This document shows, in pieces, positions 1 to 11,036 of a stretch of 64,000 nucleotides of DNA. Where the stretch lies: the NCBI GenBank assembly GCA_002900995.3, contig CM035304.1:3158955-3222954 (forward strand), read 5' to 3'. A model generated the notes under the pieces. It saw only the letters and a program-made list of their open reading frames with translations. It did no database searches and was not told the DNA's origin. Source of the DNA: Ganoderma boninense. Lineage: Eukaryota; Basidiomycota; Agaricomycetes; Polyporales; Polyporaceae. Position 1 is the first letter of the stretch. The number at the start of each line of letters is the position of its first letter. The translations under genes were made by a program, and so were the position numbers.

Positions 1-221
1 AAGCAGCGATCGCATCCAGGTTCCGGCCGTTTCGCTCTTGGTGTGCGACCACCACCATGCTCGTTGCATCCTCCATTCCGCATTCCTGGCTGGAAGAATG
101 TTCGCCGTCGTGCTGGGGCAAGAGAGACGATGGCGACGTCGGTTGGCGAAGTCCGAGTTGGGGATTTGATGGCGTCTACCCCTAATTTGGTATGATAACA
201 CCCACATCATGGACGTAACCC

Positions 222-3200
222 GTGCTAGCCGTGCTGCCAAAATTGTGGTGCATACGTCGAGTCATCCAAGCCGCCCCTTGCTCCTCGCCACCACCGTCCT
301 CGACGATGACCGCGAGTCTCTTGCGGCTCCAGCCCTGCTGGAGCCCCTCTCGGGCTCTCGCCTCGGTGCGCTTCGCTCGCCAGTTTCACCTCTCGCATGC
401 TCGACGTGCTCTTGCTCCGACGCGGCCCGTCAAGGCGATCGCACGGGCTGCCGTTGGCTCGTATGGCAAGCAGGACGGCGAGGAGCACGTCCTCAACTCC
501 CCCTCGGAGATCGCGCGAAAAATTTCGGCCAAGGTCCTCCCCAAAATTCCGCGCCCCGACGTCCGCAAGGTTCTCATCGTGGGCTCCGGCGGCCTCAGCA
601 TTGGCCAGGCTGGCGAATTCGACTACTCTGGCTCCCAGGCTCTCAAGGCCCTCCGCGAGGAGGGTGTCGACGCCGTCCTCATCAACCCCAACATCGCGAC
701 GTGGCAGACCTCGCACCAACTGGCGTCCGAGGTCTACTTTCTGCCCATCAGCGCGGACTACGTTGCCTATGTCTTGGAAAAGGAGCGCCCGGACGGTATC
801 CTGCTCACTTTCGGTGGACAGAGCGCCCTGAACGTCGGTATCGAGCTTGACCGCATGGGTGTCCTCGACCGTCTTGGCGTCCGCGTACTCGGCACTCCCA
901 TCCGCACGTTGGAGGTTTCCGAGGACCGGGATCTTCTTCGTAAAGGCTCTCAAAGGTGAGTTCTCGTAATTCCGCTCAACTGGCTTTCGTATTTGGATTT
1001 TTCCACAGCCCAATGTCGAGTTCGTCGATGGAGGCGCTGCCCCCTGAATGCGGTCACGTGATATCACTCCTCTTGCGGCGATGTTTGGAATAGCACGCTT
1101 GGACGCGTGAAAACGCGCCGCTCGGCGTGAGTTGGCCCCCCTGGAACATCGATGCTTGAAAGAATATTCTCCGCCCTTTGTTTCAGGGCGCGTGTGTCAT
1201 ATTTCAACGCCAGCGCCCTGACAAGGGCCGTACAACTTTCGCAATACACAGGGGGTCGGACTGCTGAGAAGCATGCCAGCAAAGCAGGGCGGTATTGCAG
1301 TGAAATATCCAAAGGATTAGGTTCCATTGACGTCTGTCAACGGCCTATGGAACCGCCCTTGGTCAGACCGTCACGGCACAACCTGTTGGAAGTCGCTCCC
1401 TATTCGTCATTGCGGCGTGTGGCTTGTTATCACCTCACGCATCTACATCGTCCTGTGTTCCGTGACGGGCCGCCCTGAACAAGTTTATGATATGCGCTGC
1501 ATATGCGGCGGCTGACTGAACTCTGCGGATCCGATTTCTTGCCCTTTCATTTGCTCGCTAGACATAACTCTAATAACCCAACGCCGCAGAAATCGACATC
1601 CCGGTTGCGCAATCTACGGCAGTCTCATCGGTCAACGACGCGCTCAGCGCCGCGGAGAAAATTGGTTATCCGCTCATCTTACGTGCTGCATACACACTGG
1701 GTGGTCTTGGTTCTGGCTTCGCTAACAACCCGGATGAGTTGCGCGATCTCGCGGCAAAAAGTCTCAGCTTGAGCCCGCAGGTGCTTATCGAGCGGAGCAT
1801 GAAAGGTTGGAAGGAATTGGAATACGAGGTCGTACGAGACGCTGCGGACGTATGTGCATTCATCTCACTACGACCGATCAGAGGGCTAATGTACCCCCAG
1901 AACACTATCATCTGCTGCAACATGGAAAATTTCGATCCCCTGGGCACCCACACCGGCGACTCGATTGTCGTGGCACCCTCGCAAACTCTGCCTGATGATG
2001 AGTACCATATGCTCCGGTCTGCGGCTCTGAAGGTCATTCGACACCTGGGCGTCGTCGGTGAATGCAACATCCAGTATGCGCTCAACCCGAAGTCGAGGGA
2101 GTACTGTGTCATCGAGGTGAACGCCCGGCTTAGTCGCTCTAGGTACGCCCCGCAATCCACCCCCGCACTCTATGAACTCACGTGTTCCGTAGCGCTCTGG
2201 CATCCAAGGCTACTGGCTACCCGCTTGCATACACCGCGGCTAAGATCGCACTCGGTCACACGCTCCCGGAGCTCCCTAACGCCGTCACGAAGACGACAAC
2301 AGCATGCTTCGAGCCGTCTTGGACTACATCGTAACGAAGATTCCGAAGTGGGACCTCGCTAAGTTCACGAACGTCAACCGTGAGGTTGGTTCGGCGATGA
2401 AGTCTGTCGGTGAGGTTATGGCTATCGGTCGCACGTTCGAGGAGTCTCTGCAGAAGGCAATCCGTCAAGTCGACCCCCGCTGGAAAGGCTTCGAGGCTTA
2501 TGTCCAGCCGGAGGATCTCGATCGCGCGCTCAGCAAGCCTACGGACATGCGCCTCTTCGCTATCGCGTACGCGATTTTCAACAAGAACTACACCATCGAC
2601 CAGCTGCACGATCTGACGAAGATCGACAAGGTAGGCAACAGCACCTTCCGGTCCGCTCGGCCGCTGCTGACTCGAGTCGCCCTGTCCGCAGTGGTTCTTG
2701 TACAAGATCGAGAACATCGTCAACACGGTTTACGCCCTGAAGGCTGCTGGTTCCATCCAATCTGTAGACAAGGAGCTTATGCAGCGTGCTAAGCGGATGG
2801 GCTTCTCAGATGCGCATATCGCCGACCTGGTGGCCTCTGATGAGCTTACCGTCCGCGCGCACCGCAAGTCGTTCGGTATCACGCCCTTCGTCAAACGGAT
2901 TGACACGCTCGCCGCTGAGTACCCCGCGCACACGAACTATCTTTACACCACGTACAACGCGTCTGAGCACGACGTCAAGTTTGACGAGCATGGCACGATG
3001 GTCCTCGGCAGCGGCGTCTACCGCATTGGCAGCAGCGTGGAGTTCGACTGGTGCGCGGTCACTTGCGCCCGCAAGCTCCGCGAGATGGGCAACCGCACGA
3101 TCATGGTCAACTACAACCCCGAGACCGGTCTCGACCGACTTCGACGAGGCCGACCGCCTGTACTTCGAAGGAGCTCGGGTTTGAACGCGTGATGGACATC

Positions 3201-4877
3201 TATGAGCTCGAGCAGGCGCACGGCGTCATCGTCAGCGTTGGAGGTAAACAAGATCTGACATCTTGCGTCCCATCCAGTGTCTGATGCAGTTTAAATTCTA
3301 GGTCAACTGCCGCAGAATATTGCTCTGCGTCTCAAGCAGACGGGTGTTAACGTACTCGGAACAGATCCCGAGAAGATCGACAGCGCCGAGGACCGTCACA
3401 AGTTCTCGTCCATTTTGGACAGCATCGGCGTCGACCAGCCCGAGTGGGCGGAGGTGTCGTCCGTTGACGCCGCCAAAGAGTTCGCCCAGCGTGTCGGGTA
3501 CCCCGTTCTGATTCGCCCGTCGTACGTCCTGTCGGGCGCTGCGATGAACGTCGTCTACGAGGAGTCCGCGCTGGAGTACAACCTGTCCGCCGCGGCCTCC
3601 GTATCGCCCCTGCACCCGGTGGTCATCACGAAGTTTATCGACAACGCCCAGGAGATCGATGTCGACGCCGTCGCGCACAAGGGCAAGCTCCTCCTCCACG
3701 CGATCTCGGAGCACGTCGAGAACGCCGGTGTCCACTCGGGCGACGCGACGCTCGTCCTCCCGCCGTTCTCGCTCACGGACGACGAGATGGCGCACCTCAA
3801 GCAGATCGCGGAGAAGGTCGCCGCCGCGTTCGACATCTCGGGCCCGTACAACATGCAGGTCATCCGCAAGGCGGCGTCGGCGGCGGCGGGGCCCGACGCG
3901 CCCGCCGAGTTCAAGGTTATCGAGTGCAACCTGCGCGCGTCGCGCTCGTTCCCGTTCGTGTCCAAGGTGCTCGGGCGGAACTTTATCGACACCGCGACCG
4001 CGGCTATCGTGGGCCAGGACGTTCCAGAGCCGACCGACATCATGGCGCAGAAGCGCGACTACACTGCGATCAAGGTCTCGCAATTCTCGTGGACGCGGTT
4101 GGCTGGTGCAGATCCCTTCCTCGGCGTCGGTGAGTAGCCTCCCCCCCTTCCTCCCCACCTTTTCTGCTCTGCTCGACCTGACGAGTGGACGCTGACATGG
4201 CATTTCGCGTACGTTTTGCGCTCGCGCTCGCGCCGCGCGCACAGAGATGGCGTCTACGGGCGAGGTCGCGGCCTTTGGGCGGGACGTGCAGGAGGCGTAC
4301 TGGGCGTCGCTGCTGAGCACAACCGGATTCAAGAAGCCCCGCCCGGGGACCGGGGTGCTCATCGGCGGGGACGTGACGAAGCCGGAAATGCGGACGGTCG
4401 CGAAGACGCTGCTCGACCTCGGCTTCAAGCTGTACTGCTCGTCGCCCGCCGTCGAGGAGTTCCTGAACGACATCCCGTACGTGTCCGCGAAGCGCATCTT
4501 CTTCCCGAAGCAGGACAAGCGCAAGCTCCGCGAGGTGTTCGACGAGTACGACATCGAGTGCGTCATCAACCTCGCACGCGCACGCGGCAAGGACATGACG
4601 GACGAGGACTACGTCGCGCGGCGGTACGTGTTGCCCCACTTTTTTCTTCTTGCTCTCCTTGTGCGTTTTGGAGTGGTTGCCTGACGCGTCGCTTGCTTGC
4701 CCTGCCAGGAATGCGGTGGACTTTGGGCTGCCGCTGCTTAACAACGCGCGGTGCGCGCAGCTCTTTGCGGAGAGTCTGGCGAAAAAGATCCCTGAGGGCG
4801 GTTTGAGGGCCTACAGCGAGGGCCGGATACCGTCCGAGGTCCAGTCGTGGGGGACCTGGATCGGCTCGCGCCCTTGA
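222..4877 (+). CDS. CPA2: Carbamoyl-phosphate synthase, arginine-specific, large subunit (four one-base frameshifts)
   Basis: Makes carbamoyl phosphate from bicarbonate, ATP and glutamine-derived ammonia for arginine synthesis. It has two ATP-grasp halves and a C-terminal MGS-like domain. Visible motifs are [12 protein letters not shown] near residue 95 and [14 protein letters not shown] in the first half, then [16 protein letters not shown] opening the second half. I read eight exons: to 955, 1590-1849, 1901-2142, 2193-2630, 2692-3243, 3302-4129, 4245-4623 and 4709-4877. From the ATG at 306, whose Arg/Ser-rich leader resembles a mitochondrial presequence, the exons total 3518 nt. Correcting an extra base near 933, a missing base near 2319 and extra bases near 3127 and 3171 gives 1172 codons with no internal stop, close to the fungal family length. 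No base-substitution stops are seen, so assembly error is likelier than a dead gene. The ATG at 222 would add 28 residues. Being separate from any transcarbamylase argues against the pyrimidine enzyme. Confidence 0.93.
956..1589 (+). other. Unusually long (634 bp) intron in the carbamoyl-phosphate synthase gene
   Basis: The donor GTGAGT and the acceptor at CGCCGCAG, with an upstream CTAATAAC branch-like site, join the codons for ALK and EIDIPVAQS exactly as in the protein family. Every other intron of this gene is 50-115 bp. The excess sequence at about 1010-1550 encodes nothing I recognise, and I found no clear terminal inverted repeats. It contains a complete small intron-like stretch (956-1009) at its 5' end. 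Confidence 0.7.
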
Positions 4878-5147
4878 ACGTTGGCAATGGGACGTTTGCG
4901 GGGAACGCGATCACATCATCATCAAAAGTAGTTGTATCATAATCGGCCGAAGTGCTTCGTTGGATATGTTGGAATAATCATTAGACTGCCACACGCCACG
5001 ACGACGTCGTCGTCCAGGGCCCGCGGGGGTCCGGCTCTATGAGGGCTTCAAGCTGCATCCGAGGAGGACTGCACGTCTCGCGCAGGGGGGGAACTTTGGC
5101 GATCTCCGCGGAGTCGTCGACATGAACATTGACATACTCGCTTCCGC

Positions 5148-5180
5148 CTCTTCCTCCTCCTCCTCCTCCTCCTCCTCCTC
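5148..5180. repeat. TCC microsatellite in the 4878-5326 intergenic stretch
   Basis: About ten TCC units in a row. The 450-bp interval between the two convergent genes otherwise holds no recognisable gene. A short reading frame at about 5030-5130 looks coding-like but could not be assigned. Confidence 0.8.
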
Positions 5181-5326
5181 GGCATACGTCGCGTCATCAA
5201 TGACAAGGACTTCGTATTTTACGTTGTGCAGGCTGTGTCAGTGTACATGGCATGTCGGACGTGGAACTTATCTATCTACTCGTGCGACCAATGGTTGCAT
5301 CCCACGGCATGTGTATAGCTCCCACC

Positions 5327-7063
5327 TTACAGCTTGTGCAACTGGCCCGTCACCCGTGCGTCAGGGAGCGGAACTGGCAGGAGGTCTTCAGGAGCGCAGA
5401 GCTCGTCCATGACCAGGTCCGCGGGTGGGGCAAGACGGACCGCAGGCTCGGTCACGTCGTGCGCGTGCACGCGGTCGGCGGCGAACTTCCTGACGAGCTC
5501 GGGCGGGAGCTTGCCTTCGATGGCGTCCGCGACCAGGCGGCCGATCACGGGCAGGAACTAGAATAAGTAGAGCAGGCGGTGAATAGGACGGCTGCGGGGT
5601 GGTGGATGGGCCCGGGGTGAGACTCACCTTGAATGCGTGTCCGCTGCCGGACGTGGCGAGCACGAGGTTCGCGATCTCCGAGTGTGCGCCGATGGTCCAG
5701 TTGTCGTCGGGTGAATCAGTATACCTGTCGTAAGGGAGAAAGAGCCAAGGGTGAGGGGATGTGTGTCAGCGGGGCTACTGCCAGATAGCGGCTGTGAACA
5801 TGCGTACCAGCAGAGCCGTGTTCCGGAGAAGAGCTTGCTGCCGATGTCGGGATAGATCCGCATGAGACTGTCTCTCAGGGATTTCAAGGCGACTTTGGGG
5901 ATCCGCAGCCCGTCGTCGCCATCCGAGATCACCGTCCGCGGGGTCGATATGTACGCGTCCGAGGTTGCAGACTTGACCTTCCGGACAAAACCGCCTGAGT
6001 GGATGGCACATTTGACTATGTTGTCCTTGTTCGGCTGTGAAGCGACGGGTTATTGCCAGTTGGTGGAGAGTTGGACGTAAGAGTATTCTGAAGGCATACC
6101 GGGAAGGCGTAAAACCCTGTATGGAAGTCGAGGTAGACAGGGCATGCCAAGTACAGCTCTGCCTCCTCAGGAGTCAGCTGGACGAAGGCCACGGTTTGTC
6201 TGGTGAGTGAAGGGGTCTACTTCAGGGGAGCTTTGGGCAACACCGAAAGGATAGGCTGACGTACCCTGTAGCGACGCATTTGGTGTCCAGACCGAGGTCG
6301 GGGAACGCAGAAGCCGACCAAGATCCTGTCGCCAGCACTACAAGGTCTGCGTCGTACGCGCTCCCATCTCCGCAACGCACGCTGGACACCCTTCCCTCCG
6401 ACCGACACAGCTCCGACACAGCCTTCCCTGCGATGATCTTGCCTCCAAGGGCAGTGACCTTGTCCATCATCCGCTGGATGCCTTGCGATGCGAAGGCCCA
6501 TCCACCGTCGCGGTTGATAAATCCTCTAGCGTTGTCGGATACAGACACTTTAGCAGAGCTAGGGAATACAGATCGGATATCTTTTGAGTTGAGAAGTGGC
6601 TCCACTGCTGCTCCGACTGCCTTGTCGTTCGCGTAGGCTTGGTCGGTGTAGCTGTCCGTGTGTGCCATGGCGCAGTACACGCCCGTTCTGTCGTTAATAA
6701 ACGATAAGCATAAGTTTCGTGCTGCATTACTTGCACAGCTCGAGGAAAAAACGGACTCGTGGTAACTGTCGGCCCATTCCTGAGTGTTCTTCCACTCGGA
6801 GATAGCCTCTCGGGCCAGATGGGTATAGAAGATATCTGCATATGAACTCCTGACGACTACCCGTTCATCAGAAAGTACGGTCTTGAGGAAAGTTTAAAAC
6901 ACGAACTTTTGCTCATATCCGTACTCGCCGCATCTGGGGCTGGAAGTTGGGAAGAACGATCAAGGATGGTGACGTCCTTGTACCCCCGTTTCAAAAGATG
7001 ATAAGCAGTAGACAGTCCAAAGCATCCGGCGCCGATTATGACGATCTGGCTATTGGTGTGCAT
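5327..7063 (-). CDS. FAD-dependent amine oxidase, fructosyl-amino-acid/sarcosine oxidase type
   Basis: Predicted to oxidise a secondary amine (glycated amino acid, sarcosine or saccharopine-like substrate) with covalently bound FAD, releasing hydrogen peroxide. Seven exons: 7063-6907, 6856-6757, 6687-6265, 6199-6100, 6034-5808, 5724-5628 and 5557-5327. They join in frame to 445 codons (444 aa), the usual family size. Residues 7-13 (IVIIGAG) start the Rossmann FAD fold, and [12 protein letters not shown] follows as in fructosyl amine oxidases. The motif [13 protein letters not shown] matches the region whose Cys carries FAD in monomeric sarcosine oxidase. The C-terminus ends in HKL, only loosely like a peroxisomal PTS1. 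The first intron uses the uncommon donor GTTCGT and the second GTCCGT. The gene looks intact. Substrate is not decidable from sequence. Confidence 0.82.
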
Positions 7064-8101
7064 TGGAAGCCATTGAAAAGCGGAATGCCTACTTGGTTGT
7101 CAGGAAGTCGAACAATGGAACGAATGACAATGCTGAACGCTCACAGTATGAGTGACCCTGTCGATGTGACTAGTTCCAGCCGCTCAACATGGTCAACTTG
7201 CTGGACGAGGTCTACTTATATGTAATGCAAACCTTGAAGCTTGATCTACTGTTCCGAAAGCCGATCGGCGCGTTATCGCGCACTTCCCTAAGGTGTCTCG
7301 ACTGTGATGATCGTCTAATCGATAAACTTGTCGACGACCTTCGAGTCAAGGGCTGGGCCGTTCTGAACATTATGCCCGGTGACCCGAATACAAATCTGCA
7401 CAATTCATGTTAAGTAGAAAGATGACACATCCAGGCTTCCAACGAGCAGTGAGTGGGTGCGTGCTCGAATTTATTAAGCCAGGATCCACCTACATGATGG
7501 TGAGAAAGAGCGCCGAGTTGGCGCGCCGAAGCCCGGTCCTGTCTTCGGTGACTAGACGCTCGGAACCACGTAGTCCGTCTTCCAGTATTTAAGACCTCCT
7601 GGCATCGAGTGAGTGATTACAATGGCAAAATAAGACCCGGATTAATCTCGTGCTAACAGGATATACCGAAGGGTTTTGCTAAACCCAGTGTCTCCGAGCC
7701 TTCAAAGCTTCAATGGTAACAGCCTGAGGCTTCAAACACCCCACCATCACTGACCATTAGCGGACGCGACCTCAGAAGCTGAAGTAGATAATTCTTTACA
7801 TTCAACCACTTGACGAAAACAGTTGACACCACCGGAATAGGCCGAAACGGAAAGAAGTCGCCGGAAGCAAAGAATAACGATCTACCAGATTTACTACGTC
7901 TCATCATACATAGCGCAGTGCTATGTCCCCAGGAGTGTGCAGCCGTGAGCGGGCAAAGAGCCCAAGTAGCGCGGCTCCATACCCGCTTGGATGTTAAGTA
8001 TCCCCTCGCTTTCAATCTCCGTGCGCCGCTTTGAGCCAATGGGGATAGTCGATCCTACGTGGGGATGTCCTCCTTCGCAGGCACGTGTCCCCCCTACGGC
8101 T
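7064..8101. other. Intergenic, no supported gene
   Basis: This interval separates the oxidase start from the decayed 3' end of a FunK1 kinase. A 74-codon plus-strand frame at 7189-7413 has somewhat protein-like composition, but no family is recognisable and no splice partners are evident. Confidence 0.5.
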
Positions 8102-10419
8102 TCAGTTGTCATCGCCCTTGTCGAGCTTGGGCCATGCCGAGTGGACAAGGTGGTACAGATTGATCCGCCGAATGGCTTCGTGCGTCTCGACCTTCGCCGC
8201 GAATACCGACTGCTCGGTGCCGTCAGAGGGATCGGGAGCAATGTGTTCAGCCGTCTGGGCCTGAGACTCCTCTAATGTGACGGCAGCGGCGAGCACCTCG
8301 GGAGGTACAACGAAGGGGTCTGACAGGGCGCGCGTCTCTACGTGTACTGTTTTTACATCGTCCTTGGCATAGAACGCCTGGAATGCTTTGAGAAGCTCAT
8401 TGATGAGTTTGTTGATGGGATGGCCGGACTTCTCAGTGACGCTTTCAAGTTGGCGGCTCTCGGAGGCACTTTTGTCGGAGTTGGGTGGTGTGGTCGACGG
8501 TGGTATGAAGAACAACAGTTGACGGGTCTTGTTATTGACGGCACTACTGCCAGTAATGGTGGTGATATCCAAAATTCCCCGCTTGATAGCATTGTACTTC
8601 ATGGGGCCGCAAGTGTAACCGGGATCGCCGTCCATGTAGTCGTTGAAATACTGGTGGAGGAAGGTTTCGACGAGTCTTCGGAAAGGTTGTGGGGCAGGAA
8701 TCGAACCGCAACATAGATGAGGACGTGAAAGAAAGACTCCAAGTCGTCAGGGACCTCGATCCGTTTGGTGCATGACAGCAATCGATGTGCGGACATAAAT
8801 TGCCAGGTGCCCTGGAGCCGGGCAATCAGTGCAATGAAGAGATTGGAAACGGTGGCAAAAGAACGTACCGTTCGATCGAGTCGTAGCTCGCAGCCTTGGG
8901 TCTCTCTATCTAGATATTTCTTGGACAACTCCCAGTCGTTGAGAAGGTCCGTCCAGCCACTGGCCGCAGCCAGATACCGGAGGATGTTTCCGGCACCTAA
9001 GTCCCGATGGATGCAGCCTGCCGTACCAGCCCCGGGCCGTTCATGAGCTGTCAATGTAGATGAGCACACAACAACACAAGATATCACACGGCAACTCATA
9101 CCGGGGATGCGGCGGAACAAAGACCGCGTCCGCCGGGGGTTGTTCTCGAACAACGGGAACGGGTTGCCGACTTCTGCAGTGACAAGGCGGTAGTGCTGAT
9201 GCGGCTTAAGAGGGTGTGCTTCTCGCGTCTCGGTTCCATGATGATCGGGCGACTTGTCGTACGACTGCGTGCTCTGTCCCAGGTCACCGTGACAGAGAAC
9301 AGTGGGCACGGAAGGAACCTTCGCAGCGTTGAGGGCCTCCAGGATGTTCCCCTCCGTCTCCATCGCCTCATGATCGACGCGCCATATGTCTTTGAGGTAT
9401 ACGACTGTCGTCTTGTGGTCTGGCATCCCATCATCGCCGAGTGGCGCAGCGACGTAACCACGAGTCCCTCGGCCGATGACGCCGCCAGCGTAGAAATGGG
9501 GCTTGCCGACCGCAAACCAACGCTTGCCACCTGAGCCCTCGCTGGGTACCGAGAGCTTCCACCACGGCCACTCCTCATCGAGGGATTGGTTGAAGAGTTT
9601 CTGCATGTAGTCTTCTGGGTTCTTCTCAGTGGCTACGGTGCCGAGCTCCTTCAGCTGCATCCCAAGGGGGTCGTCGGGAAAGATACGAGACGCGGTGGGA
9701 TCGTGGCCGCGGTTTATCGCCTGGAGCCCAGCATAGTCCAGGAAGAACTGGCTGAGGAGTGTGCCGCCATCGGCGGTGGTGTAATCTATCTTCTCGGAGG
9801 CGACGATGCCAGAGCGATCGAAGTGGACGACGCGGGCGTACCTGCCAAGGAAGAGCACTACGAAGGCGAATGTGCGCTGCTGGTACTTGAAGACGAGCTC
9901 GACATGCGATATCATCTGGTCGAGCACTTGCCTACGTTCGACTACTAGTGTTTCGTTGTCAGTGGACGATTCGTGGAAGGGGTCCTCGTTGACCGAGTCG
10001 AGCTTGCAGACGACGAGGAGATCGGCGAGGGTCCAGATCAGATACCTTGGCTCGTTGGAAGCGCCACACTCCTCCCTCAGAGTTGGCATCGACCCAGAGG
10101 CGTACGTTCCGCAGATGACTGGCTGACTAAGGTTGCTTTGGTGGGTCATGAAAGTCATGCCAGTACGAGAGAACTCCCCAGATCTCGCGACACTTTCAGT
10201 CTGCAGTGCCACATGTGTGAATAAACGATGGCAGATCAGCAAAAATCGAATAGCACTCACAATGTAGTTGTATATCTTCGTTTCAGACGTAAATTCGGGG
10301 ACGTTGGTGAAGATGTTGACGATTGCCTTGGAACTATAAGTGGCGGGATTCAAGAAGTTGTCCATCATGATGTCCTGGAGCAGGACGACAGATGTCTTCT
10401 GACGCGTGAGGAATGGCAT
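8102..10419 (-). pseudogene. FunK1 fungal protein kinase, copy 1 (decayed at the 3' end)
   Basis: This is a Pkinase_fungal (FunK1) kinase. The catalytic loop reads HRDLGAGN, where intact copies have [13 protein letters not shown] takes the DFG position, GTWQFMS the activation-segment end and YLKDIWRVDH the ATP-lysine region. Introns at 10201-10260, 9048-9101 and 8812-8868 sit where the other copies have theirs. The start at 10419 follows alignment to copy 2 and is uncertain. A base is missing near 8681 (a C run), shifting frame after PHNLS. In the C-terminal region the frame that matches copy 2 carries further stop codons just past 8102, so here there is real decay beyond a sequencing slip. 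The basic tail found on the other copies is lost. It is tandem with and same-strand as copy 2. Confidence 0.85.
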
Positions 10420-11036
10420 TTTCAGGAGCTCGTAATGTTCCAAAAGCTTGGTAGCGGCGTCGAATACAGAGGTACGTCGTGAGCCACACAACAACGGAGT
10501 GAGTCGCAAAAAACAGCGTACAAATTTGAGCGGTGGCGTTTGTGTCCAGGTAAAGTAGACTCTAGATATTGGGTAATATGCATGGCACAGTGAGATATAT
10601 AACGGAGGACGAAGGCAATTACAGGGGTCTGAGGGTGGTTGGGGCCAAGTTGGGAGGTAGTCAACCATGTAAGCGCTCGAGACTCAGCATTTGAGAAGAG
10701 TGTTTTAGCGCTTAGTGAATTTGACTACAACTATAGCGCCACCCGTTCATCTTTCACCGGTCAAGGTCGCCCCCGACGCCGAGGAGGGATCCAACTAGTT
10801 CGCCATAGGAATAATGGTCTTTAAATCAAACGGAGACCTGCAGACGATCATATACGGAATGTTGTACATGTAAGATTGACAAGTCGTTTTGTGGATTAAA
10901 ACGGAACTTAGGACTACTAGACATCATGGGGAAGAACTCAATGAAAGGGAATACCATAAATTCGATCGCGCACAAAATACAACGTAGGGAACGCCACCTG
11001 CTCAGGATGAGCGAAGCATTGGGCTCGACCACGAGC

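Noticed and set aside
5030..5130. Coding-like remnant downstream of carbamoyl-phosphate synthase
   Set aside because: Too short to assign, no splice partners and no recognisable family.
8599..10668. Single 689-codon intronless kinase frame
   Set aside because: Two introns (54 and 57 nt) happen to be multiples of three without stops, so the frame reads through; copy 2 shows the introns are real.
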